11,435 bases of DNA from Terrimesophilobacter sp044508495 (GCA_044508495.1 JBIQHP010000069.1:1-11435); one strand, 5' to 3'. Positions 1-7,178 are shown, counted from the stretch's first letter. Notes: generated by a model from the sequence alone, not told the origin. Translations and numbers: made by a program.

Positions 1-71
1 CCCCTGTCGGATTCGAACCGACGACCCCCGCTTTACAAGAGCGGTGCTCTGGCCAGCTGAGCTAAGGAGGC
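1..71 (-). tRNA. tRNA-Thr (anticodon TGT), 3' end cut by window edge
   Basis: Read on the minus strand, the sequence folds as a tRNA cloverleaf. The acceptor strand is GCCTCCT, the D arm starts GCTC and ends GAGC, and the anticodon stem is CCGCT/AGCGG around the 7-base loop CTTGTAA. That loop gives anticodon TGT, which reads ACA (Thr). The T arm is GTCGG-TTCGAAT-CCGAC. The 3' acceptor strand begins AGGGG, pairing with the 5' strand with one G-U, and is then cut off by base 1, so the last two acceptor pairs, the discriminator and any CCA are outside the window. Confidence 0.95.
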
Positions 72-77
72 GGATGA

Positions 78-99
78 CCTCCCCATGCTAGTGGGGAGG
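78..99 (-). terminator. Hairpin between msrB and tRNA-Thr, possible terminator of msrB
   Basis: An 8-bp perfect stem, CCTCCCCA/TGGGGAGG, closes a 6-base loop. It lies 7 bases beyond the msrB stop codon and 6 bases before the tRNA 5' end. No T-run follows on the minus strand, so it is not a textbook intrinsic terminator. It could equally be a leader hairpin or processing signal if msrB and the tRNA are co-transcribed. The symmetry itself is certain; the function is inferred. Confidence 0.45.
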
Positions 100-106
100 C
101 CGCCGG

Positions 107-517
107 TCAGGCGTCCTTCGGCTCGAAGCTCAGCGAGACCGAGTTCATGCAGAAGCGGTCGCCCGTGGGAGTCTGCGGCGCGTCGTCGAAGACGTGGCCG
201 AGATGGGATCCGCAGTTGGCGCAGCGGACCTCGACGCGCTCCATGCCGAGCGTCGAGTCCTTGAGGAGCACGACGGCATCCTGCTCGGTCGGGATGTAGA
301 AGCTCGGCCAGCCGCAGTGCGAGTCGAACTTCGCCTCGCTGCGGAACAACTCCGCCCCGCAGGCCTTGCAGCGGTAGACGCCTTCGCGCTTCTCGTCGAG
401 GAGCTCGCCGGTCCATGGCCGCTCGGTCGCGGCCTGGCGGAGCACTGCGAACTCTTCCGCATTGAGCTCCTGGCGCCACTCCTCGTCGCTCTTGCTGACC
501 TTGTAGTCCATCGTCAT
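107..517 (-). CDS. msrB: Peptide-methionine (R)-S-oxide reductase MsrB
   Basis: The 136-residue cytoplasmic enzyme reduces the R-epimer of methionine sulfoxide in proteins and so repairs oxidative damage. Family marks are all present: two zinc-binding CxxC pairs (C50/C53 and C99/C102), the CGWPSF segment near residues 68-73, RCANCGSHLGHVF at 98-110, and RFCMNS at 121-126 with catalytic Cys123. Cys68 is at the usual position of the resolving cysteine. Length is normal for a stand-alone MsrB. The start at 517 is chosen because GGAG lies 6 bases upstream; a second ATG two codons later is possible. The gene is divergent from the haem-binding protein gene and points at the tRNA. No clear promoter is visible upstream. 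Confidence 0.96.
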   Translation of the reverse strand: MTMDYKVSKSDEEWRQELNAEEFAVLRQAATERPWTGELLDEKREGVYRCKACGAELFRSEAKFDSHCGWPSFYIPTEQDAVVLLKDSTLGMERVEVRCANCGSHLGHVFDDAPQTPTGDRFCMNSVSLSFEPKDA

Positions 518-589
518 GTTTCTCTCCGGGAACCCGTCGGGTCCCCTCCATGACTATTCAACCCCCTCGACGGAGGCGTTGTTCCATCT

Positions 590-618
590 TTGACATGAAG
601 GCCAGTGATCGCTAGTGT
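590..618 (+). promoter_or_regulatory. Promoter of the HtaA-family gene
   Basis: A consensus -35 hexamer TTGACA (590-595) is separated by exactly 17 bases from a TANNNT-type -10 hexamer TAGTGT (613-618). The predicted start of transcription near 625 falls inside the adjacent iron box, leaving a leader of roughly 95 bases before the GTG at 719. This is the strongest sigma-70-like promoter I can see in the window. Confidence 0.7.
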
Positions 619-622
619 CAGG

Positions 623-641
623 TTAGGTAAGCCTAAGCTAA
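623..641 (+). promoter_or_regulatory. DtxR/IdeR-type iron box upstream of the HtaA-family gene
   Basis: The 19-bp site TTAGGTAAGCCTAAGCTAA matches the DtxR/IdeR consensus TTAGGTTAGSCTAACCTAA at 17 of 19 positions. It sits directly downstream of the -10 hexamer and covers the predicted transcription start, the classic place for an iron-loaded repressor to block initiation. The gene is therefore expected to be off when iron is plentiful and on when it is scarce, as known for corynebacterial htaA. Binding is inferred from the match. Confidence 0.85.
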
Positions 642-718
642 CCATTTCCTGACCCCTTCTCATCCCGGGCCCGATCGAGTGCGACAGGTCCACGGATCCC
701 TTTGGAGTGATCGAGTAC

Positions 719-3700
719 GTGAACACAGCAATCCATCCGCGCCGACTCTCCAGGTGGACTGCGGGGCTTCTCGCCGCCGCTCTCGTCGTGGGGGGGAGCA
801 TCGTCGCCGCGAGCCCCTCCGAGGCGGCCCCGGACACCGTCGTCGGCGGCTCCCTGGAATGGGGCGCCGACGCGGGCTATCGCTCGGTCTTCGCCTCGCG
901 CACCATCGGCGCTCCAGCCTCTCTCACCGGGGACGACCTCGTTCGCTTCCCCGCGTCGGCGAGCTCGACCTGGGATTCGGCGACCCAGTCGGGAACGCTC
1001 TCCTTCGAGGGCAGCGCCCTCATCGGATACCTGGCGGGTCCTCCAGGAATGAGCACTCCGGGAGTGACGCAGGGCAACTACTTCTACCTGAAGAACCCCG
1101 TGGTGACGATCGACGGGGCGACCGGAACCCTCTCCGGCATCACCGCGGGAAGCTCCCATGATCTGCTCGACACCTTGCCCACCGCCGCGCAGGCGAACCG
1201 CACGATCGCCGATCTCGACTTCTCCGGGGTGACCCCCGTCGTCGACCCCAGCGGCACTCTCATCACCTGGACCGGGGTGCCTGCGACGATCACCGAGGCC
1301 GGGGCCGATGTGTTCGCGCATTACGACTCTGCGGGCGACTTGGCGCCGACCAGGCGTGCCGCCGGCACCGCTCTGGATCCGGTCACCATCCAGCTCTCCC
1401 TCGTCGAGTCGACCAGCCTGAGCCTGACCGCCCCCTCCAGCGCCACGGTGGGAGCCGATGTCGTCCTCGTGGCGGAGGTGAGCCCGGCCGAGGCCGCAGG
1501 AACCGTCGAGTTCTTCGATGGCGGCGTCTCCCTGGGCTCGACCCCGGTGACGGCGGGCGTCGCGAGCCTCAGCGTGGCCCTCGCCGCGGGCGAGCGCAGC
1601 GTCAGCGCCGTCTTCACCCCCTCGGACACCTCGCTCTATGCGGCATCGACCTCATCCTCCTCGACCGTGACGGTGGGGATCTCGGATGCCGAGGTCGTCT
1701 GGCCGTTCAACGTCTACTCGCAGGACTGGCAGCTCACGACATCCGGAGGGGTCGAGGCCCTGCCGGTGCCCGAGGGCAAGCTCAGCGGCGGCTTCGTCCT
1801 CACCGGCGGGACCGGGGGAATCGACGCCACGACCGGCGCGGAGCGCCTGTCCTTCGACGGCACGGCGAGCTACCGGATGTATCCGACGCTCCCTTCCGCC
1901 GCGAACGCGGTCATCACCCTCTCCGACTTCACACTCAACCTCGAGGAGGGCCGGGCCGGGGGAACGCTCACGGCCGACGTGGGCATCGGCGCATCGCCGT
2001 CCTCGACGAGCGACGACGTGGTGATCGCGCGCTTCGCGATCTCCGGCTCGAAGATCGTGGCGACGGCCGGAGGCCTTCTCGCGGTCACGGATGCGCCGGC
2101 GTATACGGGTGCGCTGGGTGCGCATGCTCCGTACTCCGGCTCGTACACCGATACCTGGCCGACCGGGTTCGTGGATGCGATCAAGGACGGTGCCGCGGGC
2201 TTCGGCTCGCCGGTCAACACGATCCAGTCGTTCTTCTACCGGTCGGGGGAGACCCCGGCGCAGGCGAACAAGCCGCCGCTGCCGCTGACGATCTCCTATG
2301 GAGAGACGATCACGCCGACGATCACGACGACGGTGCTCGCCTCGAGCTCCGCCACGGCGATCCCCGGCGCGGACCTCACCCTCACCGCGACGGTCTCTCC
2401 CGCCGCAGCGGGAACGGTCGAGTTCTTCGAGGGGAGCACCTCCCTGGGCAGCTCCGCGGTGTCCGGCGGCACCGCCCAGCTCGCGGTCGAGGATCTCGCG
2501 ATGGGGACTCATTCCTATCGGGCCGAGTTCACCCCCTACAACTCGCTCGCGAACTCCGCCTCGGCCTCGGCGGCGATCAGCGTCGTCGTGCAGATCGAGA
2601 ACGCCGAGGTCGTCTGGCCGTTCAACGTCTACTCGCAGGACTGGCAGCTCACGACGTCCGGAGGGGTCGAGGCCCTGCCGGTGCCCGAGGGCAAGCTCAG
2701 CGGCGGCTTCGTCCTCACCGGCGGGACCGGGGGAATCGACGCCACGACCGGCGCGGAGCGCCTGTCCTTTGACGGCACGGCGAGCTACCGGATGTATCCG
2801 ACGCTTCCTTCCGCCGCGAACGCGATCATCACCCTCTCCGATCTGAGGGTCGAGCTGTCCGCCGGTCAGTCATCCGGGACGCTCATCGCCGATGTGGGGA
2901 TCGGCGCCTCGCCGTCCTCGACGGCACAGGACGTGGTCATCGCGAGCTTCGGCATCTCGCCGGCCAACAAGCTCACGACCGCGGGTGGCTTCAAGGCCGT
3001 GTCGGATGCTCCGGCGTATGTCGGTGCTCTGGGCGGGCATGCTCCCTATTCCGGTTCCTATACGGATACCTGGCCGACGGGGTTCGTGGATGCGATCAAG
3101 GACGGTGCCGCGGCCTTCGGCTCGCCGGTCAACACGATCCAGTCGTTCTTCTACAAGTCGAGTGAGAGCGCGTTGCAGGCGAGCAAGCCCCCGCTGCCGC
3201 TGACGATCTCCTACGGAGAGACGTTCGCCACCGCGAGCACCGCCACGAGCCTCGCCGTCTCCTCCGTCGTCGCTCCCGTCGGCGGGAGCGTCCTGCTCAC
3301 CGCGACCGTCAGCCCGGCCGCCGGCGGGACCGTGGAGTTCTTCGACCGGGCCTCCTCACTCGGAACCGCGAGCGTGTCGGAGGGCGTCGCGACGCTCGAG
3401 GCGACCGGCCTGTCCGAGGGGCAGCACAGCTTCTCCGCCGCCTTCTCCTCGGCGAACAAGATCGCCTACGCCGATTCGACCTCCGCGGGAGTGACGGTCG
3501 ATGTCGTCCAGCAGACGACGATCCCGAGCACGGCGCCGGCGGGGTCCCTGCAGTGGGGGGTCAAGGCGAGCTACCGCGACTACATCACCGGCCCGATCGC
3601 CCATGGCGCCATCAGCGTGAGCGGCGACGCGACAGGAAGCGGCGGCGTGTATCGCTTCCCGCAGTCCGGTGCGAGCGGGTACAACCCCGCATCCGGCACC

Positions 3701-5023
3701 GGCTCGACGGCGTACCGCGGAGCCGTGCGCTTCTCCGGTCACGACGGACTCCTCGACGTCACGATCTCGAACCCTGCCGTCAACGTCACCGGCCCGAACA
3801 CGGCGATCCTCAGTGCGACCGTCTCCGGATTCGGCCGGATCGATCTCGGGGTGATCAGCCTCTCGTCGGCGAGCAAGACCGTCGTCGGCGGAGCGGTGAT
3901 CTACGGCAATGCCCCGGTCACCCTGACGGCGGCCGGCGTCCCCGTGTTCGAGCGCTACGCCGCCGGCGAGTCACTCGACCCCGTGAGCTTCACGATCGGG
4001 ACCGCGAACGCCTCATCGGCCCCTGCCGCGACGACCGCCGCCTACATCCCCCCTCGCACGCCGGCCGACACACCGCCGAGCACGGAAGGGCTGCAAGTCG
4101 ACGGCGATGTCGTCGATGGCAGGGAGATCACCGCCAGCGCGTCGGGCTTCGAGCCGAACGAGGAGGGCATCCTCGTCGTGATCTACTCGGAGCCGACCCT
4201 GCTCGGCACGACGAACGCGGATGCCGGTGGAACGGCCACCTGGACGGGTCGACTTCCCTCGGGGCTCACCGGTGAGCACACGCTCACCTTCCAGGGCTCC
4301 GTCGCGCGCGGCGTCGTGCTCGACATCCCGGCGACGATCACCGCGGCCGCAGCGGAGGGCTGCCCGGTGACGGATGCCGCGCTCACCTGGGGCTTCAAGG
4401 AGTCGTTCCGCAGCTACATCAGCGGGTCGATCGCCAACGGCGAGTGGACCACGGCCGGCGGCGCCACCTACTCGACCCCGGACTTCTCCTGGACCTCGGG
4501 CGTCGGAGCATTCGACATGGACCGCACGGAGGGGCTGCTCGGCTTCACCGGCTCGATCACCTTCACCGGTCACGGGGGCATCCTCAACACGACCGTCGCC
4601 AACCCCCAGCTCCGGTTCGACGACGCCGACACCGCGACCCTGCTGCTCGACGTGAGCGGAACGACCCAGGCAGGCGACGAGGTCAGCGAGGCCGGCGTCG
4701 AGTTCGCGACGATGGACCTGAGCGCCGCCGCGAGGGCCGTCGACGGCTCGACCGTGTCGTTCTCCGCCGCGCCCGCCGTGCTGCTCGAGGCCGGGGCGAA
4801 GGCCTTCGGCACCTATCAGGCCGGTGAGGAGCTCGATCCGATCTCGGTGACCTTTACGACCGGCGCCGCCTGCGGCGAGATCGGGGCGGAGGCTCCGACG
4901 AGCTCGCCCGTCTCGGCATCCGGCGCGGACCTGACCTGGCTGTGGTGGGCGGCGGGCATCCTGCTGCTCGTCCTCCTCGTCGTCGCGGCGACGATCCTGA
5001 CCCGAAGGACGCGCCGCTCGTAG
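719..5023 (+). CDS. Secreted, membrane-anchored multi-module HtaA-family haem-binding protein with Ig-like repeats
   Basis: This 1434-residue envelope protein probably captures haem. Residues 1-36 are a signal peptide (RRLSRW, hydrophobic core, SEA cleavage). HtaA-type modules lie at about 45-228, 323-527, 628-832, 942-1093 and 1218-1379. Ig-like modules with a GTVEFF strand lie at 230-319, 534-624 and 839-929, and another beta-rich linker at 1122-1208. A membrane helix at 1406-1426 followed by RRTRRS anchors the C-terminus; no LPXTG is present. The last two HtaA modules begin LxWGxK and keep Tyr955/His1008/Tyr1080 and Tyr1233/His1285/Tyr1366, matching the Tyr-His-Tyr pattern of corynebacterial HtaA haem domains. 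Module 1 lacks the first Tyr and the His; modules 2 and 3 are near-duplicates of a variant type. GTG 719 is preferred over GTG 707 because GGAG at 704-707 precedes it. Haem binding is inferred from the family. Confidence 0.88.
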   Translation: MNTAIHPRRLSRWTAGLLAAALVVGGSIVAASPSEAAPDTVVGGSLEWGADAGYRSVFASRTIGAPASLTGDDLVRFPASASSTWDSATQSGTLSFEGSALIGYLAGPPGMSTPGVTQGNYFYLKNPVVTIDGATGTLSGITAGSSHDLLDTLPTAAQANRTIADLDFSGVTPVVDPSGTLITWTGVPATITEAGADVFAHYDSAGDLAPTRRAAGTALDPVTIQLSLVESTSLSLTAPSSATVGADVVLVAEVSPAEAAGTVEFFDGGVSLGSTPVTAGVASLSVALAAGERSVSAVFTPSDTSLYAASTSSSSTVTVGISDAEVVWPFNVYSQDWQLTTSGGVEALPVPEGKLSGGFVLTGGTGGIDATTGAERLSFDGTASYRMYPTLPSAANAVITLSDFTLNLEEGRAGGTLTADVGIGASPSSTSDDVVIARFAISGSKIVATAGGLLAVTDAPAYTGALGAHAPYSGSYTDTWPTGFVDAIKDGAAGFGSPVNTIQSFFYRSGETPAQANKPPLPLTISYGETITPTITTTVLASSSATAIPGADLTLTATVSPAAAGTVEFFEGSTSLGSSAVSGGTAQLAVEDLAMGTHSYRAEFTPYNSLANSASASAAISVVVQIENAEVVWPFNVYSQDWQLTTSGGVEALPVPEGKLSGGFVLTGGTGGIDATTGAERLSFDGTASYRMYPTLPSAANAIITLSDLRVELSAGQSSGTLIADVGIGASPSSTAQDVVIASFGISPANKLTTAGGFKAVSDAPAYVGALGGHAPYSGSYTDTWPTGFVDAIKDGAAAFGSPVNTIQSFFYKSSESALQASKPPLPLTISYGETFATASTATSLAVSSVVAPVGGSVLLTATVSPAAGGTVEFFDRASSLGTASVSEGVATLEATGLSEGQHSFSAAFSSANKIAYADSTSAGVTVDVVQQTTIPSTAPAGSLQWGVKASYRDYITGPIAHGAISVSGDATGSGGVYRFPQSGASGYNPASGTGSTAYRGAVRFSGHDGLLDVTISNPAVNVTGPNTAILSATVSGFGRIDLGVISLSSASKTVVGGAVIYGNAPVTLTAAGVPVFERYAAGESLDPVSFTIGTANASSAPAATTAAYIPPRTPADTPPSTEGLQVDGDVVDGREITASASGFEPNEEGILVVIYSEPTLLGTTNADAGGTATWTGRLPSGLTGEHTLTFQGSVARGVVLDIPATITAAAAEGCPVTDAALTWGFKESFRSYISGSIANGEWTTAGGATYSTPDFSWTSGVGAFDMDRTEGLLGFTGSITFTGHGGILNTTVANPQLRFDDADTATLLLDVSGTTQAGDEVSEAGVEFATMDLSAAARAVDGSTVSFSAAPAVLLEAGAKAFGTYQAGEELDPISVTFTTGAACGEIGAEAPTSSPVSASGADLTWLWWAAGILLLVLLVVAATILTRRTRRS
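1688..2308 (+). repeat. Internal repeat copy A within the HtaA-family gene
   Basis: This 621-bp segment encodes the second HtaA-like module, running from AEVVWPFNVY to ISYGET. It recurs 915 bp downstream without any length change. The first 236 bp (1688-1923) differ from copy B at only about five positions, and 2150-2239 differs at two. The stretch between (1924-2149) is clearly more diverged, about 60% at protein level. Confidence 0.95.
2603..3223 (+). repeat. Internal repeat copy B within the HtaA-family gene
   Basis: This is the second copy of the 621-bp module, encoding the third HtaA-like module. Alignment to copy A needs no gap. Most differences cluster in the middle third (2839-3064), while both flanks are almost identical including synonymous positions, which points to recent duplication or gene conversion rather than selection on protein sequence alone. 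Confidence 0.95.
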
Positions 5024-5055
5024 CCGACTGCGCCCTGTGGTGCGAGGATGCTCTC

Positions 5056-6030
5056 GTGACCACGGGGCGCAGCACGGCCGACTGGTACCGCGACTTCGGC
5101 GAGCTCGAGGCGCGCGGGCAGTCGGCGCTCTTCGAGGAGTGGGCGCTCGGCGTCGCGGGCGATCCGGTCGTGATCGCCGCGATCGAGGGGCTCCCGCCGC
5201 AGAAGCGCCAGCCGAACCTCGTCTTCGCCGTCGCGCGTCTGCTCGGGGCTCCCGAGCGGGGCTATCCGGAGTTCCGCGCCTGGTTGCTCGGGCACTGGCC
5301 CGCCGTCGCGCGCGAGGCGGCCCATCGGAGGACGCAGACCAACGAGCCCCGCCGGTGCGCCGCCCTGGTTCCGGCGCTCCCCGCGATCCCGGGGCCGCTC
5401 GCCCTCCTCGAGCTCGGGGCGAGCGCCGGGCTGTGCCTGTATCCAGACCGCTACAGCTACCGATACGGCGACGGCGAGTGGCTGCATCCGGCCGGCGGTC
5501 CCTCGACCGTCTGCCTCGAGACCGAGACCCGCGGGCCGGTGCCGGTGCCGAAGGCGCTGCCGACGATCGCCTGGCGCGCCGGCATCGACCTCGACCCGCT
5601 CGACGTGCGCGATCCGGATGCGGCGCGCTGGCTCGAGACGCTCGTCTGGCCGGGGCAGCACGAGCGGGTGGCGCGCATCCGGGCGGCGATCGCACTCGTC
5701 CGCGAGGACCCGCCGGAGCTCGTCCGCGACAACGCGATCGAGGCGATCGATGCCCTCGCCGCAGCCGCTCCGCCGGACACGGAGCTCGTGATCGTCACGA
5801 GCGTGATGCTCGTCTACCTGCCCTACCTCGAGCGCATGCGGCTCGTCGAGGCGATCCGCTCCCTCGACGCATCCTGGATCTCCCTCGACGCCGTGGGCGT
5901 TCTTCCCGATGTCGACGCGGGGCTCCCGGAGACGGTGCCTGGCGACTTCATCCTCTCCCGGGACGGCGTGCCCCTCGCCCGCGTGGGGCCGCACGGCCAG
6001 TTCGTCGACTGGCTCGCTCAGGGGGCGTAG
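5056..6030 (+). CDS. DUF2332 family protein
   Basis: This 324-residue protein belongs by sequence to the actinobacterial DUF2332 family, whose function is not established. Family segments visible are QTNEPRRC (94-101), the glycine-rich LLELGASAGL (117-126), YSYRYGDG just after it, a WRAGIDLDPLDV segment mid-protein, and a C-terminal LVYLPYLERMR. The LELGASAG stretch resembles motif I of SAM-dependent methyltransferases, but that likeness is only suggestive. There is no signal peptide, so it is probably cytoplasmic. The GTG at 5056 is chosen because GAGG (5044-5047) lies 8 bases upstream and family similarity begins here; a longer reading from 4942 would overlap the preceding gene. It starts 32 bp after the HtaA-family gene with no terminator between, so it may share that iron-controlled transcript. 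Its 3' end overlaps hmuT by 13 bp. Confidence 0.85.
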   Translation: MTTGRSTADWYRDFGELEARGQSALFEEWALGVAGDPVVIAAIEGLPPQKRQPNLVFAVARLLGAPERGYPEFRAWLLGHWPAVAREAAHRRTQTNEPRRCAALVPALPAIPGPLALLELGASAGLCLYPDRYSYRYGDGEWLHPAGGPSTVCLETETRGPVPVPKALPTIAWRAGIDLDPLDVRDPDAARWLETLVWPGQHERVARIRAAIALVREDPPELVRDNAIEAIDALAAAAPPDTELVIVTSVMLVYLPYLERMRLVEAIRSLDASWISLDAVGVLPDVDAGLPETVPGDFILSRDGVPLARVGPHGQFVDWLAQGA

Positions 6031-7118
6031 ATCGCCCGGGCGAGGGCGTCCAGCACGTCGGGCGTGCGCGGGCCGAAGCCGAGGATCTCGCCGTCGGCCA
6101 TGTCGACGAAGCGACGGTTCTGCCCTGCCTTGGTGAGCGCGATCGCCGGCTTGTCGGCGAGCAGGCCGTCGACCCCGCCCACGCTCGCGAGGCCGTCGGT
6201 CATGACGAGGATGAGATCGGGATCGGCCGCGATCATCGCCTCGTCGGTCATCGGGCGCATGCCCTGCCAGCCGATCTCGCCTGCGACGTCGATCCCGCCG
6301 AGCGCGCCGATGAGCTCGTTCGCTCCGGACTCCTCGCCGAACAGGTAGTAGATGCCCGAGGTGCCCCGCAGGTAGAGGAAGAGCATCCGCACGCGGTCGG
6401 CGGGGTCCCTCGGGGCGACGGCGGCGATCTCGGCGATCTTCGCCTTCACCGCCGTCTCGAGTGTCGAGGCGAGCAGCTCGCCCGTCTCGGGGGAGCCGAG
6501 GGCGGCGGCGACGTCCCTCGCGAGCCCGGGGATGCCGCTTATGCCCGGTTCCGGTCTCACGAAGACGACCGGGATGCCGGCGTCCCGAAGCTGGAGCATG
6601 ACATCGGCCGGCCCGATCGAGCCGTCGGTGATGATGAGGGTCGGGCGCAGCTGCAGCACGGCCTCGCTGTTGACGGTGTGGCCGCCCTTGGTCACGTTCG
6701 GCAGCTCGGAGGCGGGCGGGAAGGTCGTCGAGGTGTCCCTGCCGACGAGGCGGTCGCCGAAGCCGAGGCCGGTGATCGTCGCCGCGATCGAGCCGGCGAG
6801 ATCCAGGCCGAGGATGCGGGAGGTGTCGGTCACCGTCACCTCGGTGTCGCCGGAGAGGTCGTGCGAGACGACGGTGACTGGCAGCTCCTGCGCCGGATCG
6901 GTCGTGACCGGCGTGATCGCGGCCACCCGGAGCACCGCGGTCGACTCGCCGACGTGTTCCCGGGGGTTCGTGAGGATGTCGAGATCGGCGAGCGGGACGA
7001 CGGGGCCGCTCGCGGTCGGCTCCGGCGTGGGCGCCCTCGTCGTCGAGGAGCATCCGGTGAGGGCGATCGACGCGGCGAGGACGCCGAGCACTGCGGCGAA
7101 CGCGAGGCGGTTCGTCAT
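6018..7118 (-). CDS. hmuT: Haem ABC transporter substrate-binding lipoprotein, HmuT family
   Basis: This 366-residue lipoprotein would bind haem at the outer face of the membrane and hand it to an ABC permease. The lipobox LTGC puts the lipidated cysteine at residue 23, followed by a Pro/Thr-rich linker. The rest matches actinobacterial HmuT: VTVTDTSRILGLDLAG (94-109), GRDTSTTFP (126-134), LQLRPT, GSIGPADV, GVDGLL and FGPRTPDVL. His147 (KGGHTVN) and Tyr249 with Arg251 (LYLRG) fit the axial His/Tyr ligand pair and nearby Arg described for corynebacterial HmuT; this assignment is by motif position. The start has GGAAGGA upstream at 9-base spacing. An iron box lies about 40 bp upstream. No hmuU or hmuV follows: the next gene downstream is convergent, so if transport occurs its partners must be encoded elsewhere. 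Confidence 0.93.
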   Translation of the reverse strand: MTNRLAFAAVLGVLAASIALTGCSSTTRAPTPEPTASGPVVPLADLDILTNPREHVGESTAVLRVAAITPVTTDPAQELPVTVVSHDLSGDTEVTVTDTSRILGLDLAGSIAATITGLGFGDRLVGRDTSTTFPPASELPNVTKGGHTVNSEAVLQLRPTLIITDGSIGPADVMLQLRDAGIPVVFVRPEPGISGIPGLARDVAAALGSPETGELLASTLETAVKAKIAEIAAVAPRDPADRVRMLFLYLRGTSGIYYLFGEESGANELIGALGGIDVAGEIGWQGMRPMTDEAMIAADPDLILVMTDGLASVGGVDGLLADKPAIALTKAGQNRRFVDMADGEILGFGPRTPDVLDALARAIYAP

Positions 7119-7159
7119 CGATGCGTGTCCTTCCCTCGGCGGGCGGTCGATGCAGTTGG

Positions 7160-7178
7160 TTAGGCTATCCTAACCTAA
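7160..7178 (-). promoter_or_regulatory. DtxR/IdeR-type iron box between hmuT and the DUF3263 gene
   Basis: TTAGGCTATCCTAACCTAA on the plus strand matches the 19-bp DtxR/IdeR consensus at 17 positions. It is 41 bp upstream of the hmuT start and 68 bp upstream of the divergent DUF3263 gene. On the minus strand it contains TAGGAT (7172-7167), a possible -10 for hmuT, so a bound repressor would cover the promoter; no convincing -35 is seen. Control of hmuT is likely. Control of the divergent gene is possible but unproven. Confidence 0.85.

Noticed and set aside
4892..5023. Sortase-type cell-wall sorting signal on the HtaA-family protein
   Set aside because: The C-terminus has a hydrophobic helix and basic tail, but no LPXTG-like motif before it, so membrane anchoring is the simpler reading.
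4942..5055. Longer N-terminus for the DUF2332 protein
   Set aside because: It would overlap the preceding coding end by about 80 bp and adds Arg/Pro-rich residues unlike the family; GTG 5056 has a good ribosome-binding site.
4013..5695. 560-codon minus-strand frame opposite the end of the HtaA-family gene
   Set aside because: Low-complexity Arg/Ala/Pro sequence antisense to a well-supported gene.
6032..6043. Perfect palindrome TCGCCCGGGCGA near the convergent gene ends
   Set aside because: It has no loop and no T-run and lies inside hmuT coding sequence; such palindromes are common at this GC content.
4816..7053. Long open frame (745 codons) on the minus strand spanning DUF2332 and part of hmuT
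   Set aside because: Composition is the Arg/Asp/Gly-rich pattern of an out-of-frame reading of GC-rich genes, and it crosses two recognisable protein families on both strands.
5037..7163. Long open frame (708 codons) on the plus strand
   Set aside because: It is a shifted frame of DUF2332 and antisense to hmuT, very rich in Arg, with no recognisable segment.
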